In this document: positions 1 through 5,328 of the stretch, piece after piece | Position numbering within the stretch: position 1 is the first letter of the stretch | Layout: every line of letters starts with the position of its first letter | Source of the DNA: Acidobacteria bacterium RIFCSPHIGHO2_01_FULL_67_28 | Lineage (GTDB): Bacteria; Acidobacteriota; Terriglobia; Acidiferrales; 2-02-FULL-67-57 | Direction: 5' to 3' | Assembly: GCA_001766965.1 (NCBI GenBank) | Contig: MEKM01000026.1 | Location: forward strand, 1 to 11,334 | DNA: 11,334 bases | Program-made: the position numbers and the translations under genes | Notes under the pieces: model-generated | The model's input: only the letters and a program-made list of their open reading frames with translations | Told to the model about the DNA's origin: nothing | The model's database searches: none

Positions 1-8
1 CCGCGTTT

Positions 9-128
9 GTCATCCTGAGCGAAGCGAAGGATCTCAATCTAGCCGTCGCCGCAGGTTGAGATTCTTCGCTCCGCCCTGCGGCCTGGCTCCCGGCCGTTTC
101 TCTCCGAGGGGCTCCGCTCAGAATGACA
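9..128. repeat. MITE-like dispersed repeat, copy 1 (CTCA subfamily)
   Basis: The copy begins GTCATCCTGAGCGAAGCG and ends CTCAGAATGAC, so its outer ends are inverted repeats. An inner pair, GGATCTCAA (about 30-38) and TTGAGATTC (about 56-64), makes a long imperfect hairpin possible. The right half carries extra GC-rich sequence (about 70-115) absent from the compact copies at 4596 and 5229. No coding capacity is evident. The spacer from 1 to 231 holds this repeat and a candidate promoter. Confidence 0.85.
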
Positions 129-161
129 GAATAGTGTCGTGGCCTCCTTCTCGCTTTCCTG

Positions 162-190
162 TTGCCTCGGCCCCAGACGCGGCATAGTAT
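162..190 (+). promoter_or_regulatory. candidate promoter for the DUF2892-like gene
   Basis: TTGCCT (162-167) and TAGTAT (185-190) are separated by 17 bp. Each matches the sigma-70 consensus at four of six positions. It would start transcription near 197, giving a leader of about 35 nt that contains the gene's strong Shine-Dalgarno. Decayed tandem sequence of the type GAGACTAGAGGCTAGAAG (193-210) lies just after it. Confidence 0.35.
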
Positions 191-231
191 CTGGAGACTA
201 GAGGCTAGAAGCAAGAGGCTTGGAGGGGGTG

Positions 232-399
232 ATGGCCTTCCAACCAAATCTCGGCAACGCCACTCGTGTCCTGTACGTTCTCGTCGGCGTCGGCTTCATC
301 GCCATGGGGCTCTGGGCGCCCTGGCTGCGCGCGCCGTGGAACGTGGTGATGGACACGCTGGGCGTCATCGTCATCGTCGAAGGGGCGGTCGGGTTTTGA
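232..399 (+). CDS. small membrane protein, DUF2892 (YgaP-like transmembrane) family
   Basis: This 55-aa protein starts at an ATG preceded by a very strong Shine-Dalgarno (GGAGGGGG, ending about 2 nt upstream). The N-terminal NLGNATRVLYVLVGVGFIAM (residues 5-24) resembles the N-G-N-hydrophilic-then-hydrophobic opening of DUF2892 proteins. A second hydrophobic stretch, LGVIVIVEGAVGF (43-55), follows a short WAPWLRAPWN loop, so two membrane passes in a hairpin are likely. DUF2892 domains occur alone or fused to rhodanese domains, and their role is not established. The protein stops right after the GF that in many relatives precedes a CP motif, so it is a short form. No partner gene is adjacent; the next spacer is filled by a repeat. 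Confidence 0.7.
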   Translation: MAFQPNLGNATRVLYVLVGVGFIAMGLWAPWLRAPWNVVMDTLGVIVIVEGAVGF

Positions 400-453
400 C
401 CGACCTGCTGGCTGCTCCGTCGGAGCAGCAAGAAGGCGGGGTAAGAACCGCTT

Positions 454-573
454 GTCATTCTGAGCGGAGCCCCCCACGGCGAAACGGCTGGCGTGAACGT
501 CGAGGGCGGAGCGAAGAATCTCAACCCTACGAGTCAGCACCGTTTGAGATTCTTCGCTTCGCGCAGAATGACA
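454..573. repeat. MITE-like dispersed repeat, copy 2 (CTCA subfamily)
   Basis: The left end is GTCATTCTGAGCGGAGC and the right end GCGCAGAATGACA. The inner arms GAAGAATCTCAA (about 513-524) and TTTGAGATTCTTCGC (543-557) pair almost perfectly. Relative to compact copies the left half carries about 40 extra bases (about 470-508) between the outer and inner arms. The copy ends only about 10 nt before the Shine-Dalgarno of the methyltransferase gene, so it sits in that gene's presumed 5' leader or promoter region. Confidence 0.85.
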
Positions 574-595
574 GAGGCAAGGTGGGGAGGCGTCC

Positions 596-1228
596 GTGGA
601 ATGGCTCCGGGCGATTGCGGAAGCGGTGGCGCTTTTCATTCTGCTCGTGCAGTTGCCCATCCCGCTCTTCTGGCTCTTCGTCCACCCGGCGGTGGAGTTC
701 TGGCGGCGGCATCCCCGCGCCTGCTACTATGGAGTGGGCTTCGGGTCCTGGGGTCTGGTAGCCCTCGCGCTCCTCGGCGGGCGGGAGTGGTGGCTGGCGG
801 AGCGATTCTCGAGGCATCCGCTGCTGGCGCTCGCCGGCGCGGCGCTCATCGGCGTTGACCTCTGGCTCTTGCGTCAGGTGAAGCGCGGGCTGGGCTGGCG
901 CGTGCTGGTGGGCTTGCCGGAATTGATGCCTGCCCGTCCGGCCCCGACTGCCACGGGGCAGGCAGGCGGGCCCCGAAGCCAGCCGCCCGTACGGGCGAGC
1001 GGCATCTACGAGCGCGTGCGCCACCCGCGCTACCTGGGGATGATGATGTCCTGGGCGGGGGCCGTGCTGCTGACGGGCGCGACCCGCCTGGCGGCGCTGG
1101 TGGCGGTGTTCATGGGGCTGGCTTTCATCATCACCGAGCTGGAAGAACGGGAGCTGCTGGGGCGGCTGGGCGAGGCCTACGCCGGTTATCGCCGGCGCGT
1201 GCCGCGCTTTCTGCCCCGGTTGCGCTAG
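596..1228 (+). CDS. ICMT/PEMT-type membrane methyltransferase family protein
   Basis: This 210-aa integral membrane protein probably methylates an isoprenyl-cysteine, phospholipid or other lipophilic substrate with SAM; the substrate cannot be read from the sequence. Hydrophobic segments lie near residues 8-29, 45-61, 76-94 and 152-180. The family signature is GIYERVRHPRYLGMMMSW (136-153) and the C-terminal ELEERELLGRLGEAYAGYRR (181-200), which carry the RHPxYLG and E-x6-Y-x2-Y pattern of isoprenylcysteine carboxyl methyltransferase-like enzymes. The GTG start is chosen because GGGGAGG lies 6 nt upstream; no ATG is suitably placed. Residues 111-134, just before the signature, form a Pro/Ala/Gly-rich linker encoded by palindromic sequence and look inserted. 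The PEGA/TPR gene begins 14 nt downstream, implying cotranscription. Confidence 0.8.
   Translation: MEWLRAIAEAVALFILLVQLPIPLFWLFVHPAVEFWRRHPRACYYGVGFGSWGLVALALLGGREWWLAERFSRHPLLALAGAALIGVDLWLLRQVKRGLGWRVLVGLPELMPARPAPTATGQAGGPRSQPPVRASGIYERVRHPRYLGMMMSWAGAVLLTGATRLAALVAVFMGLAFIITELEERELLGRLGEAYAGYRRRVPRFLPRLR
926..997. repeat. palindromic insert-like sequence inside the methyltransferase gene
   Basis: GCCTGCCC (928-935) and GGGCAGGC (956-963) are perfect inverted arms, and CGCCCGTACGGGCG (984-997) is a perfect 14-bp palindrome. Together they encode the low-complexity linker, residues 111-134, between the membrane segments and the RHPRYLG motif. The arms resemble those of the GGACAGGC/GTCTGCCC hairpin array at 9951-10111, so this may be a decayed member that stayed in frame (72 nt). 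Confidence 0.45.
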
Positions 1229-1242
1229 AAGGAGGAGTGGCT

Positions 1243-2904
1243 ATGGTGGTCCGCGCACCCTTCGACAGAGCTCAGGGTGCCCCTTCAGGGCGAGCCTTCA
1301 GAGCGAGCCCGAGCGCGAGTCGAGGGGCAGGGAAACTCCTGGTCATTGCACTCCTGCTCTGGGCGACGCTGCCTGCGCTGCGGGCGCAGGAGTCCGACCG
1401 GCCGATGAGCGAAGCCGAGCTCATCAGCCTGGTGAACGCCAAGACGCTGGAGGACAGGCTCATCGAGATGGTGCGGGCGCGCGGGGTCGCCTTCAAGCCG
1501 TCGGCGGCGTTGGACGAGGGGCTGCGCAAGCTCAAGCTCACGCGGCTGCTGGCGACGTTGACCGAGCCGGGCACGCTCGAAGTCACCGTGAACGTCCCCG
1601 GCGCCGACGTCCTGGTGGACGGCGAGAAGCGCGGCGCGGCGGGCCCCGACGGCCGCGCCCTGGTCAGCGACGTCGCCCCCGGCGAGCACAGCCTGGACGT
1701 GCGCGCCGAGAGCTACGTGGAGGCCAGCCAGAAGTTTCTGCTCAAGCCCGGCGAGACCCGGCGGCTCGAGGTCACGCTGCGCGCCGCCGTCAGCCTGACG
1801 CCGGGGCCACTCGGCAGCCGCATCAGCGTGCAGGCGGGCACGCCCGCCGACGCCGCCCTGGCCGGGCTCGAATTCGCCCGCAGCGGCGGCCAGCGCATCG
1901 AAATGCTCAAGAAGCTGGTGGCCGACTTCGGCGAGAACCCTCTGGCCCTGCTGGGGTACGGGATGCTGCAAGAGACCTACCTGGAAGAACAGCAGTACGA
2001 CGAGTCGCTCGCCGCTGGCGAGGAAGTCTTGAAGCGCGACCCCAAGAGCTTCACCACCCGCGTCCGCCAGGCCCACGCCTATCTCGGCAAGGGCGAAGCG
2101 GAGAACGCCCTGAAGGCCGCCGACCAGGCGCGGACCCTGCTCGACGCCGCCGCCACGGCCGTCCCGCCCATGGGCGCCGACGCCGAGGCCTGGCAGCGGG
2201 AGAAACAGCAGGCCCTCGAGGCCGCCCAGAACGAATGGAACGGCCTGTCCTACTCGGCCTATGTGGGCTTGAGCCAGGTGGCCGACCCCGGCGAGAAGCG
2301 CGCCCTGCTCGAGCACTACCTCCACATCTTCCCGCAGTCGGCCTACCGCCCGGGGGCGCTGGTGGTGCTGGCGGTGGCGGCGCAGCAGCAGGGCGACGCC
2401 GAGGCCATGAGGCGCTACGCCGACGAAGGCCTGGCGGCCAACCCCGACTCCCCCATCCTGCTCATGCTCGTCTCCGACGTTTTGAGCGAGCGCGGGCAGG
2501 AGCTCGCCCGGGCCCGCCAGCTGGCCGCGCACCTGCTCGAGCTTGTTAAGAGCTCGCCGGGGAAAGTCCGCCCCGAAGGCTTGAGCGACGAGCAGTGGGC
2601 ACAGGTCAGCCAACTCTGGGAGGGCACGGCGCACTCCGTGCTCGGCCAGGTGCTGATGTACGAGGAGACGGCCCAGGGCGTGGCCGGCATGAACAAGACC
2701 CGCCAGGCGGTCGAGGAGTTCAAGGCCGCTTCGCCGCTCCTCAAGTCCAACCCCTACAGCTACGCCCGCAACCTCTACCGCCTCGGCTACGCCTACGCCA
2801 AGCTCGGCCTGCGGCCCCAGGCGCGGGAAGCGCTGACCGAAGTGATGAGCCTCGACACTCCCTACCGGCAGGTGGCCGGGCCGCTGCTGGAAAAGGTGAA
2901 GTGA
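1243..2904 (+). CDS. exported PEGA-domain and TPR-repeat protein
   Basis: This 553-aa protein is likely a periplasmic or cell-surface scaffold; no enzymatic function is visible. ATG 1243 is preferred over an in-frame GTG at 1237 because GAAGGAGGA (1228-1236) sits at the right distance from 1243 and would overlap the GTG. A signal peptide has an unusually long n-region (1-31), a hydrophobic core KLLVIALLLWATLPALRA (31-48) and probable cleavage before Q49. Residues 55-105 form a short helical domain (SEAELISLVNAKTLEDRLIE). A PEGA domain spans about 110-180 (LEVTVNVPGADVLVDGE, then APGEHSLDVRAESY). TPR-like helices cover about 225-300, with further repeats to the C-terminus (NPYSYARNLYRLGYAYAKLG near 500). 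Residues 6-28 of the n-region are encoded by two 20-nt repeats. A strong terminator follows the stop. Confidence 0.8.
   Translation: MVVRAPFDRAQGAPSGRAFRASPSASRGAGKLLVIALLLWATLPALRAQESDRPMSEAELISLVNAKTLEDRLIEMVRARGVAFKPSAALDEGLRKLKLTRLLATLTEPGTLEVTVNVPGADVLVDGEKRGAAGPDGRALVSDVAPGEHSLDVRAESYVEASQKFLLKPGETRRLEVTLRAAVSLTPGPLGSRISVQAGTPADAALAGLEFARSGGQRIEMLKKLVADFGENPLALLGYGMLQETYLEEQQYDESLAAGEEVLKRDPKSFTTRVRQAHAYLGKGEAENALKAADQARTLLDAAATAVPPMGADAEAWQREKQQALEAAQNEWNGLSYSAYVGLSQVADPGEKRALLEHYLHIFPQSAYRPGALVVLAVAAQQQGDAEAMRRYADEGLAANPDSPILLMLVSDVLSERGQELARARQLAAHLLELVKSSPGKVRPEGLSDEQWAQVSQLWEGTAHSVLGQVLMYEETAQGVAGMNKTRQAVEEFKAASPLLKSNPYSYARNLYRLGYAYAKLGLRPQAREALTEVMSLDTPYRQVAGPLLEKVK
1258..1327. 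repeat. inverted pair of 20-nt palindromic modules in a signal-peptide n-region
   Basis: CCCTTCGACAGAGCTCAGGG (1258-1277) is the reverse orientation of the module; CCCGAGCGCGAGTCGAGGGG (1308-1327) is the forward orientation. They flank about 30 bp of related GC-rich sequence, making a 70-bp hairpin element. In the reading frame it encodes residues 6-28 of the PEGA/TPR preprotein (PFDRAQG ... SASRG), all before the hydrophobic signal core. Confidence 0.75.
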
Positions 2905-2913
2905 GATGGCTCA

Positions 2914-2938
2914 CCGGGGCTGAAGCCCCGGGTTTTTT
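2914..2938 (+). terminator. rho-independent terminator after the PEGA/TPR gene
   Basis: The arms CCGGGGC (2914-2920) and GCCCCGG (2925-2931) enclose a TGAA loop and are followed by G and six T (2933-2938). It begins 10 nt after the TGA stop. Its core GGCTGAAGCC is the same as in the adjacent hairpins, so the terminator appears to be a member of that repeat family. Confidence 0.8.
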
Positions 2939-2953
2939 ATTGGTCCCGTTGAT

Positions 2954-3045
2954 GTCGCGGCTGAAGCCGCGACCCCACAGTGCTGGGGTCAGGGCTTTAG
3001 CCCTGACATCAGCCCCGAAAAAAACTCAGGGGCTTTAGCCCCTGA
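2954..3045. repeat. array of GGCT-RAA-GCC hairpins between two genes
   Basis: Perfect 7-8 bp stems follow one another. GTCGCGGC/GCCGCGAC (2954-2973, loop TGAA), GACCCCA/TGGGGTC (2971-2990), GTCAGGGC/GCCCTGAC (2988-3007, loop TTTA) and TCAGGGGC/GCCCCTGA (3026-3045, loop TTTA). The last unit has seven A on its left (3018-3024), so read on the minus strand it is hairpin plus T-tract. It therefore mirrors the plus-strand terminator at 2914. The spacer 2905-3063 holds nothing else. Confidence 0.8.
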
Positions 3046-3063
3046 AGGGGAGTTCCGATTTCC

Positions 3064-3525
3064 GTGCCCGACGATTCTCATTTCATGAAGCTGGCGCTGG
3101 CCGAAGCCGGCCAGGCGGAGACCGAAGGCGAAGTGCCGGTCGGCGCCGTGGTGGTGCGCGAGGGCGAAGTCATCGCCGCCGCGCACAACCGGCCCATCGG
3201 GCTGAACGACCCCACGGCGCACGCCGAGATTCTGGCGCTGCGCGCCGCGGCGGAGAAGCTGGGCAACTACCGGCTGACCGGTTGCGACCTCTACGTCACG
3301 CTTGAGCCGTGCGCCATGTGCGTCGGGGCGCTCGTGCACGCGCGGATTCGCCGGCTCGTCTACGCCACCGCCGACCCCAAGGCCGGCGCCGTCGCCTCCT
3401 GCCTGCGCCTGCTCGACAGCCCGCACTGGAACCACCGCGTCGAGGTTAGCGGTGGCGTCCTCGCCGACGAAGCCACCGCCTTGCTCCAGCAGTTCTTCTC
3501 CTCCCGCCGCGACTCCGACCGGTAG
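3064..3525 (+). CDS. tadA: tRNA-specific adenosine deaminase TadA
   Basis: This 153-aa cytidine-deaminase-fold enzyme would convert A34 to inosine in the anticodon of tRNA-Arg(ACG). The zinc and proton-shuttle motif TAHAE (H53, E55) and PCAMC (C83, C86) are intact, and GEVPVGAVVV (22-31) and the N42 region match TadA. The C-terminal part (DPKAGAVASCLRLLDSPHWNHRVEVSGG) is also typical of TadA rather than of free-cytosine deaminases. The GTG at 3064 is chosen over ATG 3085 because the upstream residues DDSHF align with the usual TadA N-terminal helix. AAGGGGAG (3045-3052) lies 11 nt upstream, a rather long spacing, and its left edge is the end of a repeat hairpin. Gene length is normal. Confidence 0.9.
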   Translation: MPDDSHFMKLALAEAGQAETEGEVPVGAVVVREGEVIAAAHNRPIGLNDPTAHAEILALRAAAEKLGNYRLTGCDLYVTLEPCAMCVGALVHARIRRLVYATADPKAGAVASCLRLLDSPHWNHRVEVSGGVLADEATALLQQFFSSRRDSDR

Positions 3526-3559
3526 CGCAGGATGGCCGCAGGCCTTCCTGCGGGTTTTT
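3526..3559 (+). terminator. rho-independent terminator after tadA
   Basis: CGCAGGATGGCC and GGCCTTCCTGCG pair over 12 bp with one mismatch around a GCA loop, followed by GG and five T (3555-3559). It starts immediately after the tadA TAG codon. Confidence 0.8.
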
Positions 3560-3565
3560 CTGCAA

Positions 3566-3613
3566 GAGCCGCGGGTAGCCCTCGCTTCCGCTCGGGCAAC
3601 CCGCGCTACCTCT
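3566..3613 (-). repeat. GGTAGCGCG...CTACCCGCGGCT hairpin, intact copy
   Basis: Read on the minus strand it runs GAGGTAGCGCGGGT ... CTACCCGCGGCTC. The arms AGCGCGGGTTGCCC and GGGCTACCCGCGGCT pair over about 14 bp with one mismatch and one bulge, enclosing GAGCGGAAGCGA. A shorter copy in the opposite orientation lies at 5329-5369. Confidence 0.65.
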
Positions 3614-3619
3614 CTTGTT

Positions 3620-3727
3620 GTCATCCCGAGCGGAGCGAGGGATCTGCATTTGTCGCGCCCTGCAGATTCCTCCCTTCGACTTGGCTCAGGGCAAGCGCCG
3701 CCAAGGCAATCAAGGGCTCGGAATGAC
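3620..3727. repeat. MITE-like dispersed repeat, copy 3 (GCA subfamily) with nested 20-nt module
   Basis: The left end is GTCATCCCGAGCGGAGCGAG, the inner arms GGATCTGCA and TGCAGATTCC, and the right end GGCTCGGAATGAC. Compared with copy 4 (4596-4679) the right half carries about 24 extra bases, including CCCTTCGACTTGGCTCAGGG (3672-3691), which is the 20-nt module in reverse orientation. The right end overlaps the last codons and stop of the minus-strand methyltransferase. Confidence 0.85.
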
Positions 3728-4417
3728 AGCACTGATGTCCTGCGGTTTTTCGAAGACGAGGAAGTAGAACTCCTTTCGGCCTTCGGGCCGCTCGAACCCC
3801 GGCGCCTCGCGCAGGAAGCGGAAGCCGGCGCGGGCGGCGTCCTCGCGGACGACCTCCGCCGGCATCCGGTGGCGGTCGTGATAGCTCGCGCGGGACTTCC
3901 CCGGCTCGTCTTCGGCTTCGATGAGGCCGAACACCCCGCCGGGCTTGAGCGCGCGGAAGACGCCGGCGAGCATCGCGTCGTAGTCGCGCATCTCGTGGTA
4001 GGCGTTGACGATGAGCGCGACGTCCACGCTCTCGGCCCCGAGCCGCGGGTCGCCGCGCGCCCCCAGCACGGTTTCAATTTGCCCGAGGCCGTCGGCTTTC
4101 GCCCGGCGGCGGATCTTTTTCAGTTCGCCTTCGTCAATGTCCACCGCATAAACCTTGCCCGCCGGGCCGACGCGCGCGGCCAGATGAAACGTGAAGTAGC
4201 CGTCGCCGCTGCCGACGTCCGCCACGCTCATGTCCGGGCCGAGCCCGAGCGCGTCCATCACTTCCGCCGGGCGCTGCCAGGCGTCGCGCTCCGGGCCAGA
4301 GTCTTGGGAAGCAAGGAGGCAGGGAAGCAGGAGGCAAAGAAGCAGAGGAAGCAAAGGAAGCAGACCCCTCGGCTTCGCTCGGGGTAAAGGAGGCAGACGA
4401 GGGTAGCGGCGGCGCAT
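3710..4417 (-). CDS. exported or membrane-anchored class I SAM-dependent methyltransferase
   Basis: This 235-aa protein has a Rossmann methyltransferase core: motif I VADVGSGDGYFT (65-76), acidic motif II AVDIDEG (91-97), ALIVNAYHEM (124-133) and RALKPGGVFGLIE (145-157). The substrate is unknown. The ATG at 4417 is chosen over an in-frame GTG at 4456 because AGGAG lies 4 nt before it. The N-terminus (1-38) is basic then very hydrophobic (LLPLLPLLLCLLLPCLLA), so export or anchoring is likely. That stretch is encoded by a GAAGCA/GGAGGCA-like purine repeat preceded by a 20-nt palindromic module. The last codons (SAVIPSP and TGA) are read from a MITE-like repeat, so the native C-terminus probably ended near FEKP. 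The gene lies 46 nt downstream of tRNA-Ser on the same strand and may be cotranscribed with it. Confidence 0.75.
   Translation of the reverse strand: MRRRYPRLPPLPRAKPRGLLPLLPLLLCLLLPCLLASQDSGPERDAWQRPAEVMDALGLGPDMSVADVGSGDGYFTFHLAARVGPAGKVYAVDIDEGELKKIRRRAKADGLGQIETVLGARGDPRLGAESVDVALIVNAYHEMRDYDAMLAGVFRALKPGGVFGLIEAEDEPGKSRASYHDRHRMPAEVVREDAARAGFRFLREAPGFERPEGRKEFYFLVFEKPQDISAVIPSP
4307..4364. repeat. purine-rich GAAGCA/GGAGGCA short tandem tract
   Basis: The tract is made of irregular units GGAAGCA, AGGAGGCA, GGGAAGCA, AAGAAGCA and similar, with almost all purines on the plus strand except the C of each unit. On the minus strand it encodes the Leu/Pro-rich hydrophobic core of the methyltransferase signal sequence. 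Confidence 0.6.
4365..4384 (-). repeat. 20-nt palindromic module in the methyltransferase n-region
   Basis: On the minus strand it reads CCCCGAGCGAAGCCGAGGGG, encoding PRAKPRG (residues 12-18). It differs at two positions from the module at 7450-7469. Confidence 0.75.
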
Positions 4418-4463
4418 CACACTCCTAAGACGCGCCACACTGGCGAGATGTTTCACGGGAAGC

Positions 4464-4553
4464 TGGCGGAGGGGGTGGGATTCGAACCCACGAGGCCCGT
4501 AAAGGCCTACCCGCTTTCGAGGCGGGCCCGTTCAACCGCTCTGGCACCCCTCC
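4464..4553 (-). tRNA. tRNA-Ser(CGA)
   Basis: The 90-nt minus-strand sequence folds as a class II tRNA. The acceptor arms GGAGGGG (4553-4547) and CCCCTCC (4474-4468) pair over 7 bp; the discriminator is G and CCA is genome-encoded (4466-4464). The anticodon stem CCCGC/GCGGG encloses loop CTCGAAA, giving anticodon CGA (4519-4517), which reads UCG serine codons. The T arm has GTGGG-TTCGAAT-CCCAC, and the long variable arm (GGCC...GGCC type) is the hallmark of tRNA-Ser. No introns or mismatched stems were seen. Confidence 0.95.
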
Positions 4554-4584
4554 GCAGCAACTTGACATCAGCAGGATTCGCACA

Positions 4585-4593
4585 ATTCTAGCA
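4585..4593 (-). promoter_or_regulatory. candidate extended -10 promoter for tRNA-Ser
   Basis: On the minus strand TGCTAGAAT gives an extended -10 (TGn followed by TAGAAT, five of six matches). No good -35 lies upstream, as that region is the end of repeat copy 4. Transcription would begin near 4578, about 25 nt before the mature tRNA 5' end. Confidence 0.4.
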
Positions 4594-4595
4594 CT

Positions 4596-4679
4596 GTCAT
4601 CCCGAGCGCAGCGAGGGATCTGCATTTGGGTTGACATGCAGATTCCTCACCGCCAGGGCAATCAAGGGTTCGGAATGAC
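4596..4679. repeat. MITE-like dispersed repeat, copy 4 (GCA subfamily, compact form)
   Basis: At 84 bp this is the shortest complete copy. It runs from GTCATCCCGAGCGCAGCGAG, with inner arms GGGATCTGCA and TGCAGATTCC, to CAAGGGTTCGGAATGAC. It lies between the tRNA promoter and nuoI, which are divergently transcribed. Confidence 0.85.
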
Positions 4680-4704
4680 AAGCATGTGCCCGACGCGGCG
4701 ACGC

Positions 4705-4733
4705 TTGACGCTGGCCCGAGGAGCGGGTAAGGT
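4705..4733 (+). promoter_or_regulatory. candidate promoter for nuoI
   Basis: TTGACG (4705-4710, five of six) and TAAGGT (4728-4733, three of six) are 17 bp apart. Transcription would begin near 4740, leaving about 10 nt before ATG 4751. The -35 is good, the -10 weak. Confidence 0.4.
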
Positions 4734-4750
4734 AGTATTTGGTTCGGGCG

Positions 4751-5212
4751 ATGGACTGGAAGAAGACACTCAAGCGGCTGTTCCTGATTGACCTGCTCAC
4801 GGGCCTGTGGCGCACCTTCAGCTACCAGGGCCCGAGCTCCTGCTACACCGAGCAGTACCCGCAGGAGCGGCCCATGGTGGCCGAGCGCTACCGCGGCGCC
4901 CCCCGCCTCAACAACAATCCCGAGACCAGCGAAACCCTCTGCATCGCCTGCAACCTCTGCGCACTCGCCTGCCCGGAGAACTTGATCGTCGTCGGCTGGG
5001 CCCGCGACGACAAGAGCCGCCGCAAGGTGCTCACCCACTTTACCTACGATTTGTCGCGCTGCATGTTCTGCGGCTGCTGCGAAGACGCCTGCCCCACCGA
5101 CGCCCTCGAGCTCACGCAGGATTTCGAGCTCGCCTACTACACCCGCCAGGGCGCCATCTGGGACCGCCACCTGCTCGAAGAAGGCCCCACCCCCGTCCGC
5201 TACACCCGCTAA
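4751..5212 (+). CDS. nuoI: NADH-quinone oxidoreductase subunit I (8Fe-8S ferredoxin subunit)
   Basis: This 153-aa peripheral-arm subunit of complex I would carry clusters N6a and N6b, passing electrons toward the quinone site at the membrane interface. Both [4Fe-4S] motifs are complete: C64-x2-C67-x2-C70-x3-C74-P and C104-x2-C107-x2-C110-x3-C114-P. The N-terminal amphipathic stretch WKKTLKRLFLIDLLTGLWRT and the segment FELAYYTRQGAIWDRHLL are characteristic of NuoI. ATG 4751 gives the usual N-terminus; an in-frame TTG at 4739 preceded by AAGG would add four residues. No other nuo gene is visible; repeats lie on both sides, so it appears as an orphan locus. Extra cysteines C31 and C109 lie outside the motif pattern. 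Confidence 0.9.
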   Translation: MDWKKTLKRLFLIDLLTGLWRTFSYQGPSSCYTEQYPQERPMVAERYRGAPRLNNNPETSETLCIACNLCALACPENLIVVGWARDDKSRRKVLTHFTYDLSRCMFCGCCEDACPTDALELTQDFELAYYTRQGAIWDRHLLEEGPTPVRYTR

Positions 5213-5228
5213 CCGGCACACACTTCTT

Positions 5229-5320
5229 GTCATTCTGAGCGAAGCGAAGAATCTCGATCGTTGCACTCTGCACGGTTTGAGATTCCTCGCCGCCAGGGCA
5301 TGCAAGGGCTCGGAATGACA
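5229..5320. repeat. MITE-like dispersed repeat, copy 5 (chimeric)
   Basis: The left half (GTCATTCTGAGCGAAGCGAA, then GAATCTC) belongs to the CTCA subfamily. The right half (CCTCGCCGCCAGGGCATGCA, then GGGCTCGGAATGACA) matches the GCA subfamily copies 3 and 4. It begins 16 nt after the nuoI stop codon. Confidence 0.85.
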
Positions 5321-5328
5321 AGCAGGGC

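Noticed and set aside
1285..2634. A 449-codon minus-strand open frame opposite the PEGA/TPR gene
   Set aside because: It is antisense to a gene with clear signal peptide, PEGA and TPR features. Its translation is Gly/Ala/Val-rich without domains, as expected of the complementary frame in GC-rich coding DNA.
2989..4077. Long minus-strand frame opposite tadA and into the methyltransferase region
   Set aside because: It crosses a terminator, two repeats and the hairpin array, and it conflicts with the clear tadA and methyltransferase frames.
3302..4387. Long plus-strand frame from inside tadA through the repeats
   Set aside because: It reads tadA in the wrong frame and then the antisense of a methyltransferase with intact motifs.
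4562..4590. Plus-strand promoter TTGACA (4562-4567) before nuoI
   Set aside because: The hexamer at 17-bp spacing is ATTCTA, a poor -10 that is better explained as the complement of the tRNA promoter TAGAAT, and a full repeat lies between it and nuoI.
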